Part shown: positions 9,677 through 19,127 of the stretch, piece after piece
How the letters are laid out: each line of letters begins with the position of its first letter
How positions within the stretch are numbered: the stretch's first letter is position 1
Source of the DNA: Vibrio zhanjiangensis
GTDB lineage: Bacteria > Pseudomonadota > Gammaproteobacteria > Enterobacterales > Vibrionaceae
Assembly (NCBI RefSeq): GCF_030161235.1
Contig: NZ_BSPW01000021.1
Coordinates: 174,264 to 238,263 of the forward strand
DNA: 64,000 nt
Reading direction: 5' to 3'
The notes under the pieces: model-generated
Databases searched by the model: none
What the model saw: only the letters and a program-made list of their open reading frames with translations
Told to the model about the DNA's origin: nothing
Translations under genes and position numbers: made by a program

Positions 9677-10465
9677 TCAATCAGCCTTCTCTCCTAGTAC
9701 CTCTTGGTAGCGAATATCTTGTAGATTAAAACCAAGAGCCACATCTGTTTTTAGAGCGGAAACTTTCTTACACTGGCGAGCGGTATCAATGTGTTCATTG
9801 AGCTTTTTCCTATACTTTTCGGCGAGATCTTCAGAGGTATAGGCTTGTTCGATATCAGAATATGTTGTTAGTATTTCTTTTGCAGCTTTAGGTCCAATTC
9901 CAGGTACGCCAGAAATTTGACTTGAACTGATACCCACGAGTCCCCAATAATCAGGGAGTTGCGATGGTTTCACGCCAAATTCTTTGTCGACGAAAGGAGC
10001 ATCTAACCAGCGATGTTGGAAGTAATCGCGGATTTGGAGTCTCGGTGATAAGAGTTGGCAGTATCCTTTGTCTGTTGAAATAATAGTGACTTTTTGGTTG
10101 CGACTGGCGACTTTAACCGCCAGTGTCGCAATAAGGTCGTCTGCTTCATCGCCTGACGAGAGCAAAGAGTCGATCCCTAATTTCCACCATGCTTCTTGAA
10201 TAGAGTCAAGCCCATCAAATAATGCTTGTGGCATAGGTTTTCGGTTACTTTTATAGTCACTTACTAGTTCCGCTCTCCATCCTCTTTGTTGAAGATGATG
10301 GTCAAAAACAGCAATTATATGTGTTGGTTGAGATTCACTGATAATGTTGTTCAGGGTTCGAGAGGTGGTACTTATCGTTCTCGCGATATCATCCGGATTA
10401 GGTTGTGCTGAATGAACACGCCTAATGAGATTGAGTGCATCAATGATAACAAGATGAATAGACAT
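9677..10465 (-). CDS. xni: Flap endonuclease Xni (exonuclease IX)
   Basis: Structure-specific 5' nuclease related to the 5'-3' exonuclease domain of DNA polymerase I. The 262 residues start MSIHLVIIDALNLIRRVH, matching the E. coli protein, which is why I use ATG 10465 and not the TTG at 10489. Metal-binding carboxylates are seen in VIIDALN, VFDHH and SGDEADDLIA, and the H3TH DNA-binding segment in GVPGIGPKAAKEIL. ppnN lies upstream on the same strand with about 110 nt between. The start codon has only a weak ribosome site and a perfect inverted repeat sits just in front of it. Confidence 0.93.
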   Translation of the reverse strand: MSIHLVIIDALNLIRRVHSAQPNPDDIARTISTTSRTLNNIISESQPTHIIAVFDHHLQQRGWRAELVSDYKSNRKPMPQALFDGLDSIQEAWWKLGIDSLLSSGDEADDLIATLAVKVASRNQKVTIISTDKGYCQLLSPRLQIRDYFQHRWLDAPFVDKEFGVKPSQLPDYWGLVGISSSQISGVPGIGPKAAKEILTTYSDIEQAYTSEDLAEKYRKKLNEHIDTARQCKKVSALKTDVALGFNLQDIRYQEVLGEKAD

Positions 10466-10473
10466 AGAAACCA

Positions 10474-10500
10474 CAATAAGGGCTGACAAAGCCCTTATTG
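10474..10500. repeat. Perfect 10-bp inverted repeat upstream of xni
   Basis: CAATAAGGGC at 10474-10483 and GCCCTTATTG at 10491-10500 are perfectly complementary with a 7-nt loop. It lies 9 nt before the xni start, in the gap after ppnN. There is no T-tract on the minus strand, so it is not a canonical terminator; it could be a processing or attenuation hairpin or an operator. Confidence 0.6.
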
Positions 10501-10575
10501 TAATGCATGAAGCGTAGAATGCTAGAGTCTGCTCCGTGTTTTAAATAAGCAGACCCAGTACATATTGTTACGCTA

Positions 10576-11940
10576 TTAGTCTTGAGTTTTTATCTTATAG
10601 CATGGCTCATAGGCACTACCACCAGGAAGTTTCATGCGATCTTGTTCAACAAAATCCCTGAGTAGCTTATCCATTTTTTTCATTAAAGCGGCATCACCAT
10701 CTAGCGCAAATGGGCCAAAGCGTTCTATTTCTCGAATCCCTTCTGCTTTAACGTTACCCGCAACGATTCCAGAAAAAGCTTGCCGTAGTGCTGCTGCAAG
10801 GTTTTCGGGACGCTGATTTAAGTGCAGATCTAAGCTCGCCATATTGTCGTGTGTGGGCTCGAAAGGTAGCTGAAACTCAGGCTCTATTTTGAGTGACCAG
10901 TTAAAGCTGTACGCATCACCGGTATCTTTACGGTACTGACGAACATCGGCCATTGCACTTTTCATTATCTTCGCCACTTTCTCAGGGTTATCAACCACAA
11001 TTTGGTAGTGGCGCTGGGCATCTTTTCCAAGTGTTTCCCCAATGAACTTGTCGATTGAGCGGAAGTAGTCCTCACTTTCTTTTGGCCCAGTCAGTACGAT
11101 TGGAAGAGGTTGTTCTGAGTTATCTGGGTGCATCATGATACCCAGTATGTAGAGAAGTTCTTCTGCCGTTCCTGCTCCACCTGGAAAAATGACGATACCG
11201 TGTCCCATTCGGACGAAGGCTTCGAGCCTCTTTTCAATATCAGGCATAATAACCAGTTCGTTCACTATTGGATTGGGTGGCTCAGCCGCAATGATTGAAG
11301 GCTCGGTTAGACCCAGATAGCGTTGATCGTAATAACGCTGCTTAGCATGACCAATAGCCGCTCCTTTCATTGGCCCTTCCATTGCTCCTGGCCCACAGCC
11401 AGTACAAATGTTGAGCTCTCTGAGTCCTAGTTCATGGCCAACTTCACGGGTGTATTGATATTCTGTCGCATTAATTGAGTGGCCGCCCCAGCATACGACA
11501 AGGTTTGGCTCTATACCGGGGGTGAGGGCGCCTGCATTGCGCAATATACCAAAAACGAGGTTAGTGATGTGACTCGCATTGGTTAGGTTAAGGCGCTGAT
11601 TGTCAGCTAAATGCATATTGACATAAACAATATCACGCAACACTGAGAATAGATGTTCTTGTATTCCTTTTATGATGTTGCCATCAACAAATGCATGCTC
11701 TGGAGCATTGCTGAGTTCAAGTTTGATACCGCGTTCACGACGAACAACATTGACATCAAATGACTTGTATTTGTCGAGTAATTCTTTTGAGTTATCTGTG
11801 TGGCTACCAGAGTTCAGTACCGCGAGAGTACAGTTTCGGTATAGCTGATACAAATCACTAGCGGCAGTTTTTTTAAGACGCTCAACTTCTAGTTGAGAAA
11901 GCAAATCCATACTACCTGCGGGACTGATATGAGTGATCAT
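10576..11940 (-). CDS. ppnN: Nucleotide 5'-monophosphate nucleosidase PpnN (YgdH, LOG family)
   Basis: Cleaves nucleoside monophosphates to ribose 5-phosphate and base; in E. coli it is a (p)ppGpp-binding regulator of nucleotide pools. The 454 residues begin [20 protein letters not shown] as in E. coli. The catalytic LOG-family motifs are clear: [12 protein letters not shown] and the [12 protein letters not shown] loop (about residue 250-265). The start at 11940 is chosen over an upstream in-frame codon because AGGAGGT lies just before it and the N-terminus matches the family. In E. coli it neighbours queF and syd; here a TPR gene lies in that space. Confidence 0.95.
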   Translation of the reverse strand: MITHISPAGSMDLLSQLEVERLKKTAASDLYQLYRNCTLAVLNSGSHTDNSKELLDKYKSFDVNVVRRERGIKLELSNAPEHAFVDGNIIKGIQEHLFSVLRDIVYVNMHLADNQRLNLTNASHITNLVFGILRNAGALTPGIEPNLVVCWGGHSINATEYQYTREVGHELGLRELNICTGCGPGAMEGPMKGAAIGHAKQRYYDQRYLGLTEPSIIAAEPPNPIVNELVIMPDIEKRLEAFVRMGHGIVIFPGGAGTAEELLYILGIMMHPDNSEQPLPIVLTGPKESEDYFRSIDKFIGETLGKDAQRHYQIVVDNPEKVAKIMKSAMADVRQYRKDTGDAYSFNWSLKIEPEFQLPFEPTHDNMASLDLHLNQRPENLAAALRQAFSGIVAGNVKAEGIREIERFGPFALDGDAALMKKMDKLLRDFVEQDRMKLPGGSAYEPCYKIKTQD

Positions 11941-12320
11941 AGCGACCTCCTTGATGAGAGATAATTTTCCCTGCAATACATCATGTTGTGGGTATGTCTC
12001 GTGATGAAAACGGTTTTAATCTAGTAGGTAAAATTCAAGAGACTTTTCTAAGCTTAGCACGCTTTGACAATAAATAAAGGCTAACTGATTGATATATATA
12101 CACCAATAGCATTAGTGATAGAAAGGTTAAAGTGTTTTTTGCTCGATAGGGAAGGACTCCAAGTCTGCCGATTTGATTGAATTCATTGTAAATACGAACA
12201 TACATCTAGCAGTAGATGGCTTTGGCTAGCAATACAGATTCTTCTGTTTACGTGTTAAGTGGCCAGATTATTTTTTGTCAGGCACACAAGGTGCGTGCCT
12301 AAATTAGGGTGTAATGCTTC
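11941..12320. other. Intergenic region between ppnN and the TPR/GGDEF-like gene
   Basis: About 380 nt without a supported gene. The end nearest ppnN carries its ribosome site and presumably its promoter. Near 12281-12299 there is an imperfect hairpin (AGGCAC/GTGCCT) after the stop of the minus-strand gene, but no T-tract follows on that strand. I see no small ORF with a convincing start and no RNA family that I recognise. Confidence 0.5.
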
Positions 12321-14588
12321 TCAACCTTTGAGTAGTTTTTTGATGTTTTCTTCATTGGGATACGATGAATGAACTTTGATAAGCCCTTGGTTAATCGAAT
12401 GTTTACAAGCTTTTCGGATGTTTCCTGTTGCTAAACTAGCCGCTGGTGCATTTTTTATCGCTTTTAAATACACCCATTGGCTAGTATTTTCTTCCATACT
12501 CAAAGTTCGCGCTGCATTTGTCGACATGAGAAGAATATCGAGCAGCTCTTTGTCATTGATTGCTGTGTATGCGCGAGGCAAAAATGGGTAGTCTGCCATT
12601 CCAATTCTGATGATATTGCTAAGGCCATATTTTTGAGTAAATTCATTCACCCATGTTTGGATTTTTTCAAACACTTGTTCAGGTTTTGTGGTGTGACCAT
12701 TATCCGGTTCAATATAGAGTAAATTCGCATCTGAGAAATGGTATACGCGAGCCGGGTGTTCGATTTTTTGTTTGAGAAATAGCCCAAAAGATTTTTCAAT
12801 TTTTAATCCTTCAGTGTAACCGTGTTGAAGAGATAAATTGCGCAGAAACGGCAAGTCGATCATCACAAAATGTAATCTGTCACTGAGTGGCTCATGAATT
12901 AGATCACCTGCATGCCATTTCTCAAAATTATGGCTACTTGCTTCCAAGGACGCTGGTAACTTTACATTTAGCATTCGAAGGTTTTTCAGGCCTGAACGTG
13001 AATGAGCGTAAAGCTCGCCATTGAGCTCATCGATCTCCTCTTTCTGAATGCGGATAATATGTCCGCGGCGGAGTAAGAAAACAAAAAGCAATGCACAAGT
13101 GACGAATAAGGTTAGGGAGATCTTTTGAAATTTATGATACTCATTTTCAGTTTTTTTAAGTTGTTCCTTTTGGCCCACTAGATGCAGTGTTTGTTCAACC
13201 ACGTCCTTCTGTTGTCTAAAATCATCTTCATTAATGAGGTTGAGTTCTTGCTGCTCAATTGCGGCCAGTGCATTATATTGCTGGAGGTTGCGCAGAGCTT
13301 GCTTGTAGTTGCCAAGCAGCTCGTTGCCTTGGTTAAGCAGTTGATAGGCCGTTTTCTCTAAACTTAAGTCCTTAAGTTCTAGTGCAATGTTCAATGCTTG
13401 ATTGGCTTTTTCTACCACATCTTCAGGTTTGCCTTGATGCGTTGCTAGTCCCGCTTCAAGCAGAAGAGATTTTGCTTGTAATGTAGGAATGTCGATGTAC
13501 TTCAACAGCTCTTGTGCACGTGTTAAATATTGTTTAGCGAGTGGGAAGTTAACGAGTTGCAAGTAAGTTGATGCGAGAGCAAGACGAATGTCGACGATAT
13601 TTTCAATATTGTTTTGTACTCGTTCGTGGTCAATGGCATTGAAATAGTGAACCAATGCAAGATTGTATTTTCCCTGGAGATAATAGATATCCCCCATGCG
13701 TTTGAGTATCGGCGGCAGAAGAGGAGAGCTTTCGTAATTGTCATAAAAGTCTGCGGCTTGAGATAAGTGCTCGGCGGCCTTATCAAACACTCTACGTTCG
13801 TAAAAAAGTTGGCCGATTAATCTATTGGCTTCTGCCAACTGTAAACCCGAAGAGTTTTCAATGGCACTCCAGTAGCTGGTTAGGAGCTCCGATAAGGCTT
13901 TGTTGTATATTTTGTGGTCAAGAAAGTGTTTGCCGAGTGAAATATGGTAGGCGGTAATGGTTTGCTTGTTTTTGGATTGTTCAATGAAAGGAATCGCTTG
14001 TTTATACAAGGTTTCTGCTATTTTGACCTGATCTTGACTTGAAGCGATGTCGGCCTTTAGCATTAAAAGTTGATAACTGAGCCCTTTGGCAAGCTGTTCA
14101 GGGTTTTTTATCGAATTCAGCTCTTGTTCGAGCTCATTGAGTTTTGTTTCAATTGACGCAGTGCTGCCTTCAATTCTCCAATTAAGACGTATTTCAAGCA
14201 GGCGTATGTCTAAGCGCAGGTAAGGTAAATTGTATTCATCTGTTAGAGCTGTGGCTTGTTGAATATACCGCTGAGCTTCTGCTGGATTACCGAGATTAAA
14301 TTCCGCTCGCGCCAGTATTTTAAGTGCATCGATAGAACTACCGGGAGTTCGAAAGCGCGTATCTGAGTCATCACGAGATATGGTTGAAGGCCCTTTTTCT
14401 GATTGGGCCATCAATCTTCTCTGAGTCAGGTAATTTGAGGCTAATATTTTCGACTGTTTGGGGACTATATTAACCAAAGAGTCAGCTTCATTGAGCATGG
14501 CTGATGAATAAACAGTAGAAGCGGATACCATCGCGGGTAACAGCCAAATAAACAGTGTCAGCAGTCGACTCAAGCGCAAAATCTCCAT
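12321..14588 (-). CDS. TPR-repeat membrane protein with degenerate GGDEF-like domain
   Basis: A 755-residue protein. Residues 1-23 form a signal peptide (LFIWLLPAMVSAST). Residues about 90-460 are tetratricopeptide-like helical repeats, several with the A-x-x-Y/L pattern (GKYNLALVHYFNAIDH). A membrane helix at about 490-507 (ISLTLFVTCALLFVFLL) is followed by a cytoplasmic domain that folds in register with GGDEF domains: HFVMIDLPFLRNLSLQHGY, then IIRIGMADYP, then LLDILLMSTNAARTLS. The GGDEF loop itself is replaced by HFSDANLLYI, so diguanylate cyclase activity is unlikely. I infer a sensor that reports through protein contacts or nucleotide binding. No partner gene is adjacent. Confidence 0.8.
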   Translation of the reverse strand: MEILRLSRLLTLFIWLLPAMVSASTVYSSAMLNEADSLVNIVPKQSKILASNYLTQRRLMAQSEKGPSTISRDDSDTRFRTPGSSIDALKILARAEFNLGNPAEAQRYIQQATALTDEYNLPYLRLDIRLLEIRLNWRIEGSTASIETKLNELEQELNSIKNPEQLAKGLSYQLLMLKADIASSQDQVKIAETLYKQAIPFIEQSKNKQTITAYHISLGKHFLDHKIYNKALSELLTSYWSAIENSSGLQLAEANRLIGQLFYERRVFDKAAEHLSQAADFYDNYESSPLLPPILKRMGDIYYLQGKYNLALVHYFNAIDHERVQNNIENIVDIRLALASTYLQLVNFPLAKQYLTRAQELLKYIDIPTLQAKSLLLEAGLATHQGKPEDVVEKANQALNIALELKDLSLEKTAYQLLNQGNELLGNYKQALRNLQQYNALAAIEQQELNLINEDDFRQQKDVVEQTLHLVGQKEQLKKTENEYHKFQKISLTLFVTCALLFVFLLRRGHIIRIQKEEIDELNGELYAHSRSGLKNLRMLNVKLPASLEASSHNFEKWHAGDLIHEPLSDRLHFVMIDLPFLRNLSLQHGYTEGLKIEKSFGLFLKQKIEHPARVYHFSDANLLYIEPDNGHTTKPEQVFEKIQTWVNEFTQKYGLSNIIRIGMADYPFLPRAYTAINDKELLDILLMSTNAARTLSMEENTSQWVYLKAIKNAPAASLATGNIRKACKHSINQGLIKVHSSYPNEENIKKLLKG

Positions 14589-14901
14589 AAAATCATTGTG
14601 GTCCTAAACTGTGTGCTCATAGTATATATCGAGTTACCATTGTCATCAGGATTGGATGATACCAGCAATCACACCCTCTACCCACTGTTGGTGGCCTGCA
14701 TTTTTCACTTGGTAAAGCGTGATATTGTCGTTGTTTGAAAACAAAACCACCATATGCATAGCATTCAACCTTGAGCTCGCTGGTTATGTCGGTGCTTGGA
14801 GGTTTGAATATTTACCCATACTTTGGCTTTAATTTCGATTAGAATGGGCAGAATTTTAGGCAGTGCTGTTTTTAATAGCGACTACTTTAGCGGAGAATTT
14901 C
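14589..14901. other. Intergenic region upstream of syd
   Basis: 313 nt between the divergent TPR gene and syd. It must hold promoters in both directions. A 37-codon open frame exists on the minus strand (14646-14759), but it lacks a clear ribosome site and any family resemblance that I know, so it is not called. No RNA structure stood out. Confidence 0.45.
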
Positions 14902-15447
14902 ATGGCCCAACAAGCCCTTGTTGCATTATCGTCATTTACCCAAATATACCGTAAGGCGTACATCGAACACCATGGGCATCCACCGACTAGCTATCAGTTG
15001 TCGGGCTTCCCCTCACCTTGTGCGCAAATCGAGAAAGATGACGCAGTGGAATGGCAAGCATGCTCGCGTGAGAAGAATGCCGATTTTTCTGATCTTGAGC
15101 GTGGGATTGAACTCACGCTTCATGAAGATATAAAGGCATTTTATGGCAGCCAGTATAGTGCTGACATGGACGCAACATGGAATGGTAATGAACTCACTTT
15201 GCTTCAAGTATGGAATGATGAAGATTTCATTCGCCTGCAAGAAAATATCTTAGGTCATTTGGTGACTCAGCGACGTTTAAAGCTAAAGCCTACCGTCTTT
15301 ATTGCCACAACGGATGCTGAGCTTGATGTGATATCTATCTGCAATCTCTCGGGTAATGTTATTCTTGAGCGGCTGGGTACTGAGCAACGTGATGTTTTAG
15401 CTCAAGATCTTACAGAATTTCTCGCACAACTTAGCCCAGTGGTGTAA
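14902..15447 (+). CDS. syd: SecY-interacting protein Syd
   Basis: Cytoplasmic protein that binds SecY at the inner face of the membrane and is thought to monitor SecYEG integrity. The 181 residues include [13 protein letters not shown] and [19 protein letters not shown] with [10 protein letters not shown], which are characteristic of Syd. I chose ATG 14902 (MAQQALVAL) over the in-frame codon at 14863 because CGGAGAA lies just upstream and the start fits the family. The next gene begins 2 nt after the stop codon. Confidence 0.93.
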   Translation: MAQQALVALSSFTQIYRKAYIEHHGHPPTSYQLSGFPSPCAQIEKDDAVEWQACSREKNADFSDLERGIELTLHEDIKAFYGSQYSADMDATWNGNELTLLQVWNDEDFIRLQENILGHLVTQRRLKLKPTVFIATTDAELDVISICNLSGNVILERLGTEQRDVLAQDLTEFLAQLSPVV

Positions 15448-15449
15448 CT

Positions 15450-16226
15450 ATGTATGTCATCGAACTTCAATTCGAGTGTTTTGATAACACCACAGTTACC
15501 GCCGTTGATAAGGCAATTAATGGTTTGATGGACGCGCTGCGCTACAATGGTCAGGTTCTTGGGCGGGAATTTCCGATTGTTATGGGTGACGGTGAATTTT
15601 TTGTTCGTGTGGTATGCCCAGAGCAAGACAGTTTGCACCCAAGCTATCACTCTGATTTTGTGAAAGTCTGTTTGGAGCGATTGTCTCAAGCGAGCCTACT
15701 TGCGCCTAAAGTTCGTCTTCTTGGTCGTGACCTTAACTCAGAACAGGTGGCCGAAAATGAACCACCAAGTTGGCAAGTATTATATACGACCTATGTCCAT
15801 ACCTGTTCTCCTCTTCGAAGTGGTGATACTTTACTGCCTATACCTCTTTATCGAAATCCTGCCACACTCAATGGCGATCATAAAGCTGTCATAAAGTGGC
15901 AGACTGAGTGGCAGGCTTGCGACGAAATTCAAATGGCTGGCGCTTGCAGAGCTGAGCATGCTGCATTGCATGAAATATGTGATGTGAGTAGTCTTCTTTT
16001 TAAACGCGGATGGGACTTACGAGGCCGCATTGAATTCATCACTAAGATACCAACATATTATTATCAATATCGTGTAGGGGGAGAAAGCTTAGAAAGTGAG
16101 AGGCAGCGCCAATGCCCCAAATGTGGAGGAGAGTGGCTATTGCCGGAGCCTGAGCTCGACATTTTCCATTTCAAATGCGATGAGTGCCGCATTGTGTCCA
16201 ATATTTCGTGGGATCATATTAAGTGA
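15450..16226 (+). CDS. Zinc-ribbon protein, DUF2310 family
   Basis: A 258-residue protein of unknown function, probably of the DUF2310 family described as possible nucleic-acid binding. The N-terminal part has no motif that I can name. The C-terminus carries a clear zinc ribbon: CPKC at 222-225 and CDEC at 243-246. The gene starts 2 nt after syd, so the two are co-transcribed and perhaps translationally coupled. Family assignment is from memory of the syd neighbourhood in Vibrio. Confidence 0.8.
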   Translation: MYVIELQFECFDNTTVTAVDKAINGLMDALRYNGQVLGREFPIVMGDGEFFVRVVCPEQDSLHPSYHSDFVKVCLERLSQASLLAPKVRLLGRDLNSEQVAENEPPSWQVLYTTYVHTCSPLRSGDTLLPIPLYRNPATLNGDHKAVIKWQTEWQACDEIQMAGACRAEHAALHEICDVSSLLFKRGWDLRGRIEFITKIPTYYYQYRVGGESLESERQRQCPKCGGEWLLPEPELDIFHFKCDECRIVSNISWDHIK

Positions 16227-16230
16227 AAGA

Positions 16231-16249
16231 ACCCGCTATTGATGCGGGT
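16231..16249. terminator. Hairpin between convergent genes, possible bidirectional terminator
   Basis: ACCCGC (16231-16236) pairs with GCGGGT (16244-16249), closing a 7-nt loop. It lies between the DUF2310 gene (plus) and the DUF2897 gene (minus), whose stop codon falls at the left edge of the loop. T-rich sequence follows on both strands but the tracts are short, so termination strength is uncertain. Confidence 0.5.
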
Positions 16250-16415
16250 CCTGTTCGTTATTTTCAGCGGGCTTTTTAGAGTCTTCTTCTGACGGTTCCT
16301 TTTTTTCCATTTGGCCAAATTTCATTTTAGCTGTGTATTTAAGTGCAGCGATGTTTCCAATTACGACGCTTAATACGATGATAATGATAACCCAAGGATT
16401 GGTGAGTAAATCCAT
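16236..16415 (-). CDS. Small membrane protein, DUF2897 family
   Basis: A 59-residue protein. Residues 8-25 (WVIIIIVLSVVIGNIAAL) form one membrane helix; the rest is a charged tail with EKKEPSEEDSKKPAENNE. Its ATG at 16415 shares one base with the TAA stop of the upstream M15 peptidase gene (TAATG), so it is translationally coupled. This matches the DUF2897 family as I remember it; function is unknown. The stop codon lies in a hairpin that may be the transcript end. Confidence 0.8.
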   Translation of the reverse strand: MDLLTNPWVIIIIVLSVVIGNIAALKYTAKMKFGQMEKKEPSEEDSKKPAENNEQDPHQ

Positions 16416-17104
16416 TAGTTTGTCTCAGTGCTGATGTTAACAATAAACTGATTGTAGATGGTATCCAATTCAGTGAGTACCATCTGTTCACCAATGAGTT
16501 CGCAGTTTGACAGTTGGTTACTTAAGATGTTCTTATCAAACCGAGATAAACATTGAGTCGACGTTGCGGTGTGACTGATATGCCAAGGCTCCGCTGCCAC
16601 TCCCCCTTTATCTTGCTCGTAAGGAAAGAAAAAACCAAACTGAGTTAGATTGCTCTTTAGCCACTGATAAAAGTCCGATTGATGTCCGGTGAGGTACTCC
16701 CAAGGTTCTAACTGTAATTGCGAACCTTGGGGTAAGCTCGCTTTATCAAATACATCGAAGTCTGTACCCCAATGATGTCTGCTGGCTCCCGGTAGTGCGG
16801 ACCAACGTAAGATAGCGTAAATTTTTTCGCGTTCGGACAGTGTGTCTATATCAATCGCCTGACTATTGTGGTCTAGGGTTGGGAGTTGACCTGACATCTT
16901 GCGATTCCAGATAGATTTTTGCCTTTCAAAATCGCGAAATCCACTGGCAATATGGAAATCAAATCCTGCCTGAACAGCTGCGTCTCGCAACGCACTTAGG
17001 TCAGACTCGACCATAATATGTACCAGTAAAGATTGCTCTCCGACAGTGGTATCGATGAGATGAGTTGTCACTTTACCAACCAGCTGTTCAGGCGTCATTG
17101 TCAT
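16415..17104 (-). CDS. M15-family D-alanyl-D-alanine carboxypeptidase-like protein
   Basis: Zinc peptidase of the VanY/M15 family, 229 residues. Motifs: [15 protein letters not shown], the zinc-binding [13 protein letters not shown] (His and Asp ligands, about residue 121-127) and EPWHIS with the third ligand His. These enzymes trim D-Ala from peptidoglycan stems. No signal peptide is visible, which is odd for a wall enzyme and may point to recycling of cytoplasmic muropeptides. ATG overlaps the dapE stop by 4 nt (ATGA). The neighbour dapE makes diaminopimelate for the same wall peptide, so the pairing makes sense. Confidence 0.88.
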   Translation of the reverse strand: MTMTPEQLVGKVTTHLIDTTVGEQSLLVHIMVESDLSALRDAAVQAGFDFHIASGFRDFERQKSIWNRKMSGQLPTLDHNSQAIDIDTLSEREKIYAILRWSALPGASRHHWGTDFDVFDKASLPQGSQLQLEPWEYLTGHQSDFYQWLKSNLTQFGFFFPYEQDKGGVAAEPWHISHTATSTQCLSRFDKNILSNQLSNCELIGEQMVLTELDTIYNQFIVNISTETN

Positions 17105-18234
17105 GCCAATAGGTTCTCCAGAGTTTTTTGGTACATCTGAGTCAATTTTTCAAGATCATCGATTTTGACGCATTCGTTCACTTTGTGAATCGTTGCGTTA
17201 ACAGGGCCCAGTTCAACAACTTGTCCTCCCATGCGAGCAATAAAACGACCGTCTGAGGTGCCACCTGTAGTAAGCAGTTCAGGATTGGTTTGATTCACAT
17301 TGCCGACGGCGTTCACAACAGCGTCAAGTAAGTCACCCGTGTCGGTTAAGAATGGGTCGCCATTGAATGTCCAATCAAGTTGGTAGTCTAAATGGTGCTT
17401 ATCCAGTGTTTTAGTGACGCGTTTTACTATCATGTCGTTATTAAGTTCGGTGCTAAAGCGCAGGTTAAACTGAACCTTGAGCTCTCCTGGGATGACATTC
17501 GATGCGCCAGTTCCTGCTTGGATGTTTGGGATCTGAAAGCTTGTCGGTGGAAAATACTCATTTCCCTGATCCCACTCAGTTGAAGCCAGTTCATTTAGGG
17601 CAAGGAGGGATTGATGAACAGGGTTTTTAGCAAGATGGGGATATGCTACATGCCCTTGGATACCTTTCACAGTTAAGTCACCCGTAATCGAGCCTCTGCG
17701 ACCATTTTTAACTACATCACCAACGATTTCCGTACTTGAGGGCTCTCCAACAATACACATGTCAATGTTTTCACCACGTTCCATCAAGGCTTCCACAACT
17801 CGGACTGTCCCATTGATAAATGGGCCTTCTTCATCAGAAGTGATGAGAAAGCCAATCGAACCTTTATGGTTTGGGTGCTGGGCGATGAATTGTTCAACAG
17901 CGACAATCATAGAGGCGAGTGAGCCTTTCATATCTGCCGCTCCCCGACCATGAAGGAACCCATCTTTAATGGTAGGTTCAAAAGGGGGAGTATCCCAGAG
18001 TTCTAAATTACCTGCTGGGACAACATCTGTATGCCCAGCAAAGGCGAAGAGTGGCGCTTCTGTCCCACGACGTGCCCAGAAGTTAGTGGTATCTTCAAAG
18101 ACCATAACTTCAATTTCAAATCCTAGTGCTTTTAGGCGCTCTATCATCACATTTTGACAACCTGCGTCTGCAGGGGTTACCGACTGGCGACTAATTAAAT
18201 CTTTTGCAAGTGCCAAAGTAGGTGTGTCAGTCAT
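17101..18234 (-). CDS. dapE: Succinyl-diaminopimelate desuccinylase
   Basis: Dinuclear zinc hydrolase that removes succinate from N-succinyl-LL-diaminopimelate in lysine and peptidoglycan precursor synthesis. The 377 residues show [11 protein letters not shown] with the first metal-binding His, [12 protein letters not shown] with the bridging Asp, SDEEGP with the catalytic Glu, and [10 protein letters not shown] near the C-terminus. Length is typical (about 375). It follows the arsC-like gene by 11 nt and overlaps the M15 gene, the order arsC-like-dapE being conserved with E. coli yffB-dapE. Confidence 0.97.
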   Translation of the reverse strand: MTDTPTLALAKDLISRQSVTPADAGCQNVMIERLKALGFEIEVMVFEDTTNFWARRGTEAPLFAFAGHTDVVPAGNLELWDTPPFEPTIKDGFLHGRGAADMKGSLASMIVAVEQFIAQHPNHKGSIGFLITSDEEGPFINGTVRVVEALMERGENIDMCIVGEPSSTEIVGDVVKNGRRGSITGDLTVKGIQGHVAYPHLAKNPVHQSLLALNELASTEWDQGNEYFPPTSFQIPNIQAGTGASNVIPGELKVQFNLRFSTELNNDMIVKRVTKTLDKHHLDYQLDWTFNGDPFLTDTGDLLDAVVNAVGNVNQTNPELLTTGGTSDGRFIARMGGQVVELGPVNATIHKVNECVKIDDLEKLTQMYQKTLENLLA

Positions 18235-18245
18235 CCTCTAATTCC

Positions 18246-18599
18246 TTATACAGCAGAGAAAATGGCGGAGTATTGTTCGGCTTTAAAACCAAGATAGTAA
18301 TCCCTGTCCTTGACTAGGATTGGGCGTTTAATCATGGCGGGGTGTTCATTTAACAGCTCAATTGCTGTTTCTTCATTAAGGTTATCTTTTTGTTCTTGGC
18401 TTAACTGGCGGTAGGTTGTGCCACGTTTATTGACGACGTTTTCCCAACCGAGTTTCTGACAAAATGTCGCAATCATATCCGTACTAACACCTTGTTTGCG
18501 ATAGTCGTGGAACTGGAATTCTATTTCTGCAGCTTCGAGCCACTTCCTAGCTTTTTTAATCGTGTCACAATTGGGAATTCCATACATGGTGATTGTCAT
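18246..18599 (-). CDS. ArsC/Spx-family reductase-like protein (YffB-like)
   Basis: A 117-residue thioredoxin-fold protein of the ArsC family. The N-terminal MYGIPNCDTIKKARKWLE has the single Cys loop followed by a helix, and IKRPILV holds the arginine and cis-proline region. It is too short and lacks the arsenic-operon context, so arsenate reduction is doubtful; E. coli YffB behaves as a glutathione-dependent thiol reductase-like protein. First gene of a four-gene minus-strand operon with dapE. Confidence 0.9.
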   Translation of the reverse strand: MTITMYGIPNCDTIKKARKWLEAAEIEFQFHDYRKQGVSTDMIATFCQKLGWENVVNKRGTTYRQLSQEQKDNLNEETAIELLNEHPAMIKRPILVKDRDYYLGFKAEQYSAIFSAV

Positions 18600-18799
18600 A
18601 ACTCAACCTTTAAATAAACTTCATTGACGTTTTGGGCATCCTAGCAGGAAGTGTTCGTATAGACAAAAGTGTGAGCAAACTATTTTGTTTACGCAAAACA
18701 TGCCTTCAATCTTTGATGAAGTAGGAGTTATTGATCAAACGCAACGCATAAGGCTGAAAAACATAAATAATGACTTGATTTATTCGCTAGGAGGTATCA

Positions 18800-19087
18800 A
18801 TGGAGTTGAGTTCTGTTTTTGCAAGGCGTTTATATTTGGCATTATTGGTGCAACATCTTGATAGGCCTAATGTTCCCAAATTGATTGAGAATACAGGGTG
18901 GCCACGCCGAACGATTCAAGATGTCATCAAGGCCCTACCTAAAATTGGTATCGAGTTGAAATTTGTCCAAGATGGGCGTCGTCATAATGATGGTTACTAT
19001 CAACTGTCGAATTGGGGGCCTTTTGATTATAAATGGGTAGTTGAGAGGCAGTCGGATATCGAAACAAGTTTGGGTTTTAATGTTTGA
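18800..19087 (+). CDS. Small winged helix-turn-helix protein
   Basis: A 95-residue protein. Residues about 8-60 form a helix-turn-helix like unit: LYLALLVQHLDRPNVPKLI, then TGWPRRTIQDVIKALPKIGI, then a beta wing with FVQDGRRHNDGYYQLSNWG. It resembles the HTH_43 group of small winged-helix proteins. No effector domain is present. AGGAGG just before ATG 18800 (GGAGGTATCA) gives a strong ribosome site. Its targets are unknown; it stands alone, followed by a terminator. Confidence 0.8.
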   Translation: MELSSVFARRLYLALLVQHLDRPNVPKLIENTGWPRRTIQDVIKALPKIGIELKFVQDGRRHNDGYYQLSNWGPFDYKWVVERQSDIETSLGFNV

Positions 19088-19092
19088 TGCGC

Positions 19093-19120
19093 AAAAGGGC
19101 GATGATTTCATTGCCCTTTT
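19093..19120. terminator. Bidirectional terminator
   Basis: AAAAGGGC (19093-19100) and GCCCTTTT (19113-19120) form a perfect 8-bp stem with a 12-nt loop. The A/T arms give a T-tract on both strands, so it can end the plus-strand HTH gene and the minus-strand DUF2956 gene, which converge here. Confidence 0.8.
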
Positions 19121-19127
19121 CGATTCA

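Noticed and set aside
14646..14759. 37-codon open frame on the minus strand upstream of syd
   Set aside because: No clear ribosome site, no family resemblance, and a stop just upstream in the frame; kept only as a note.
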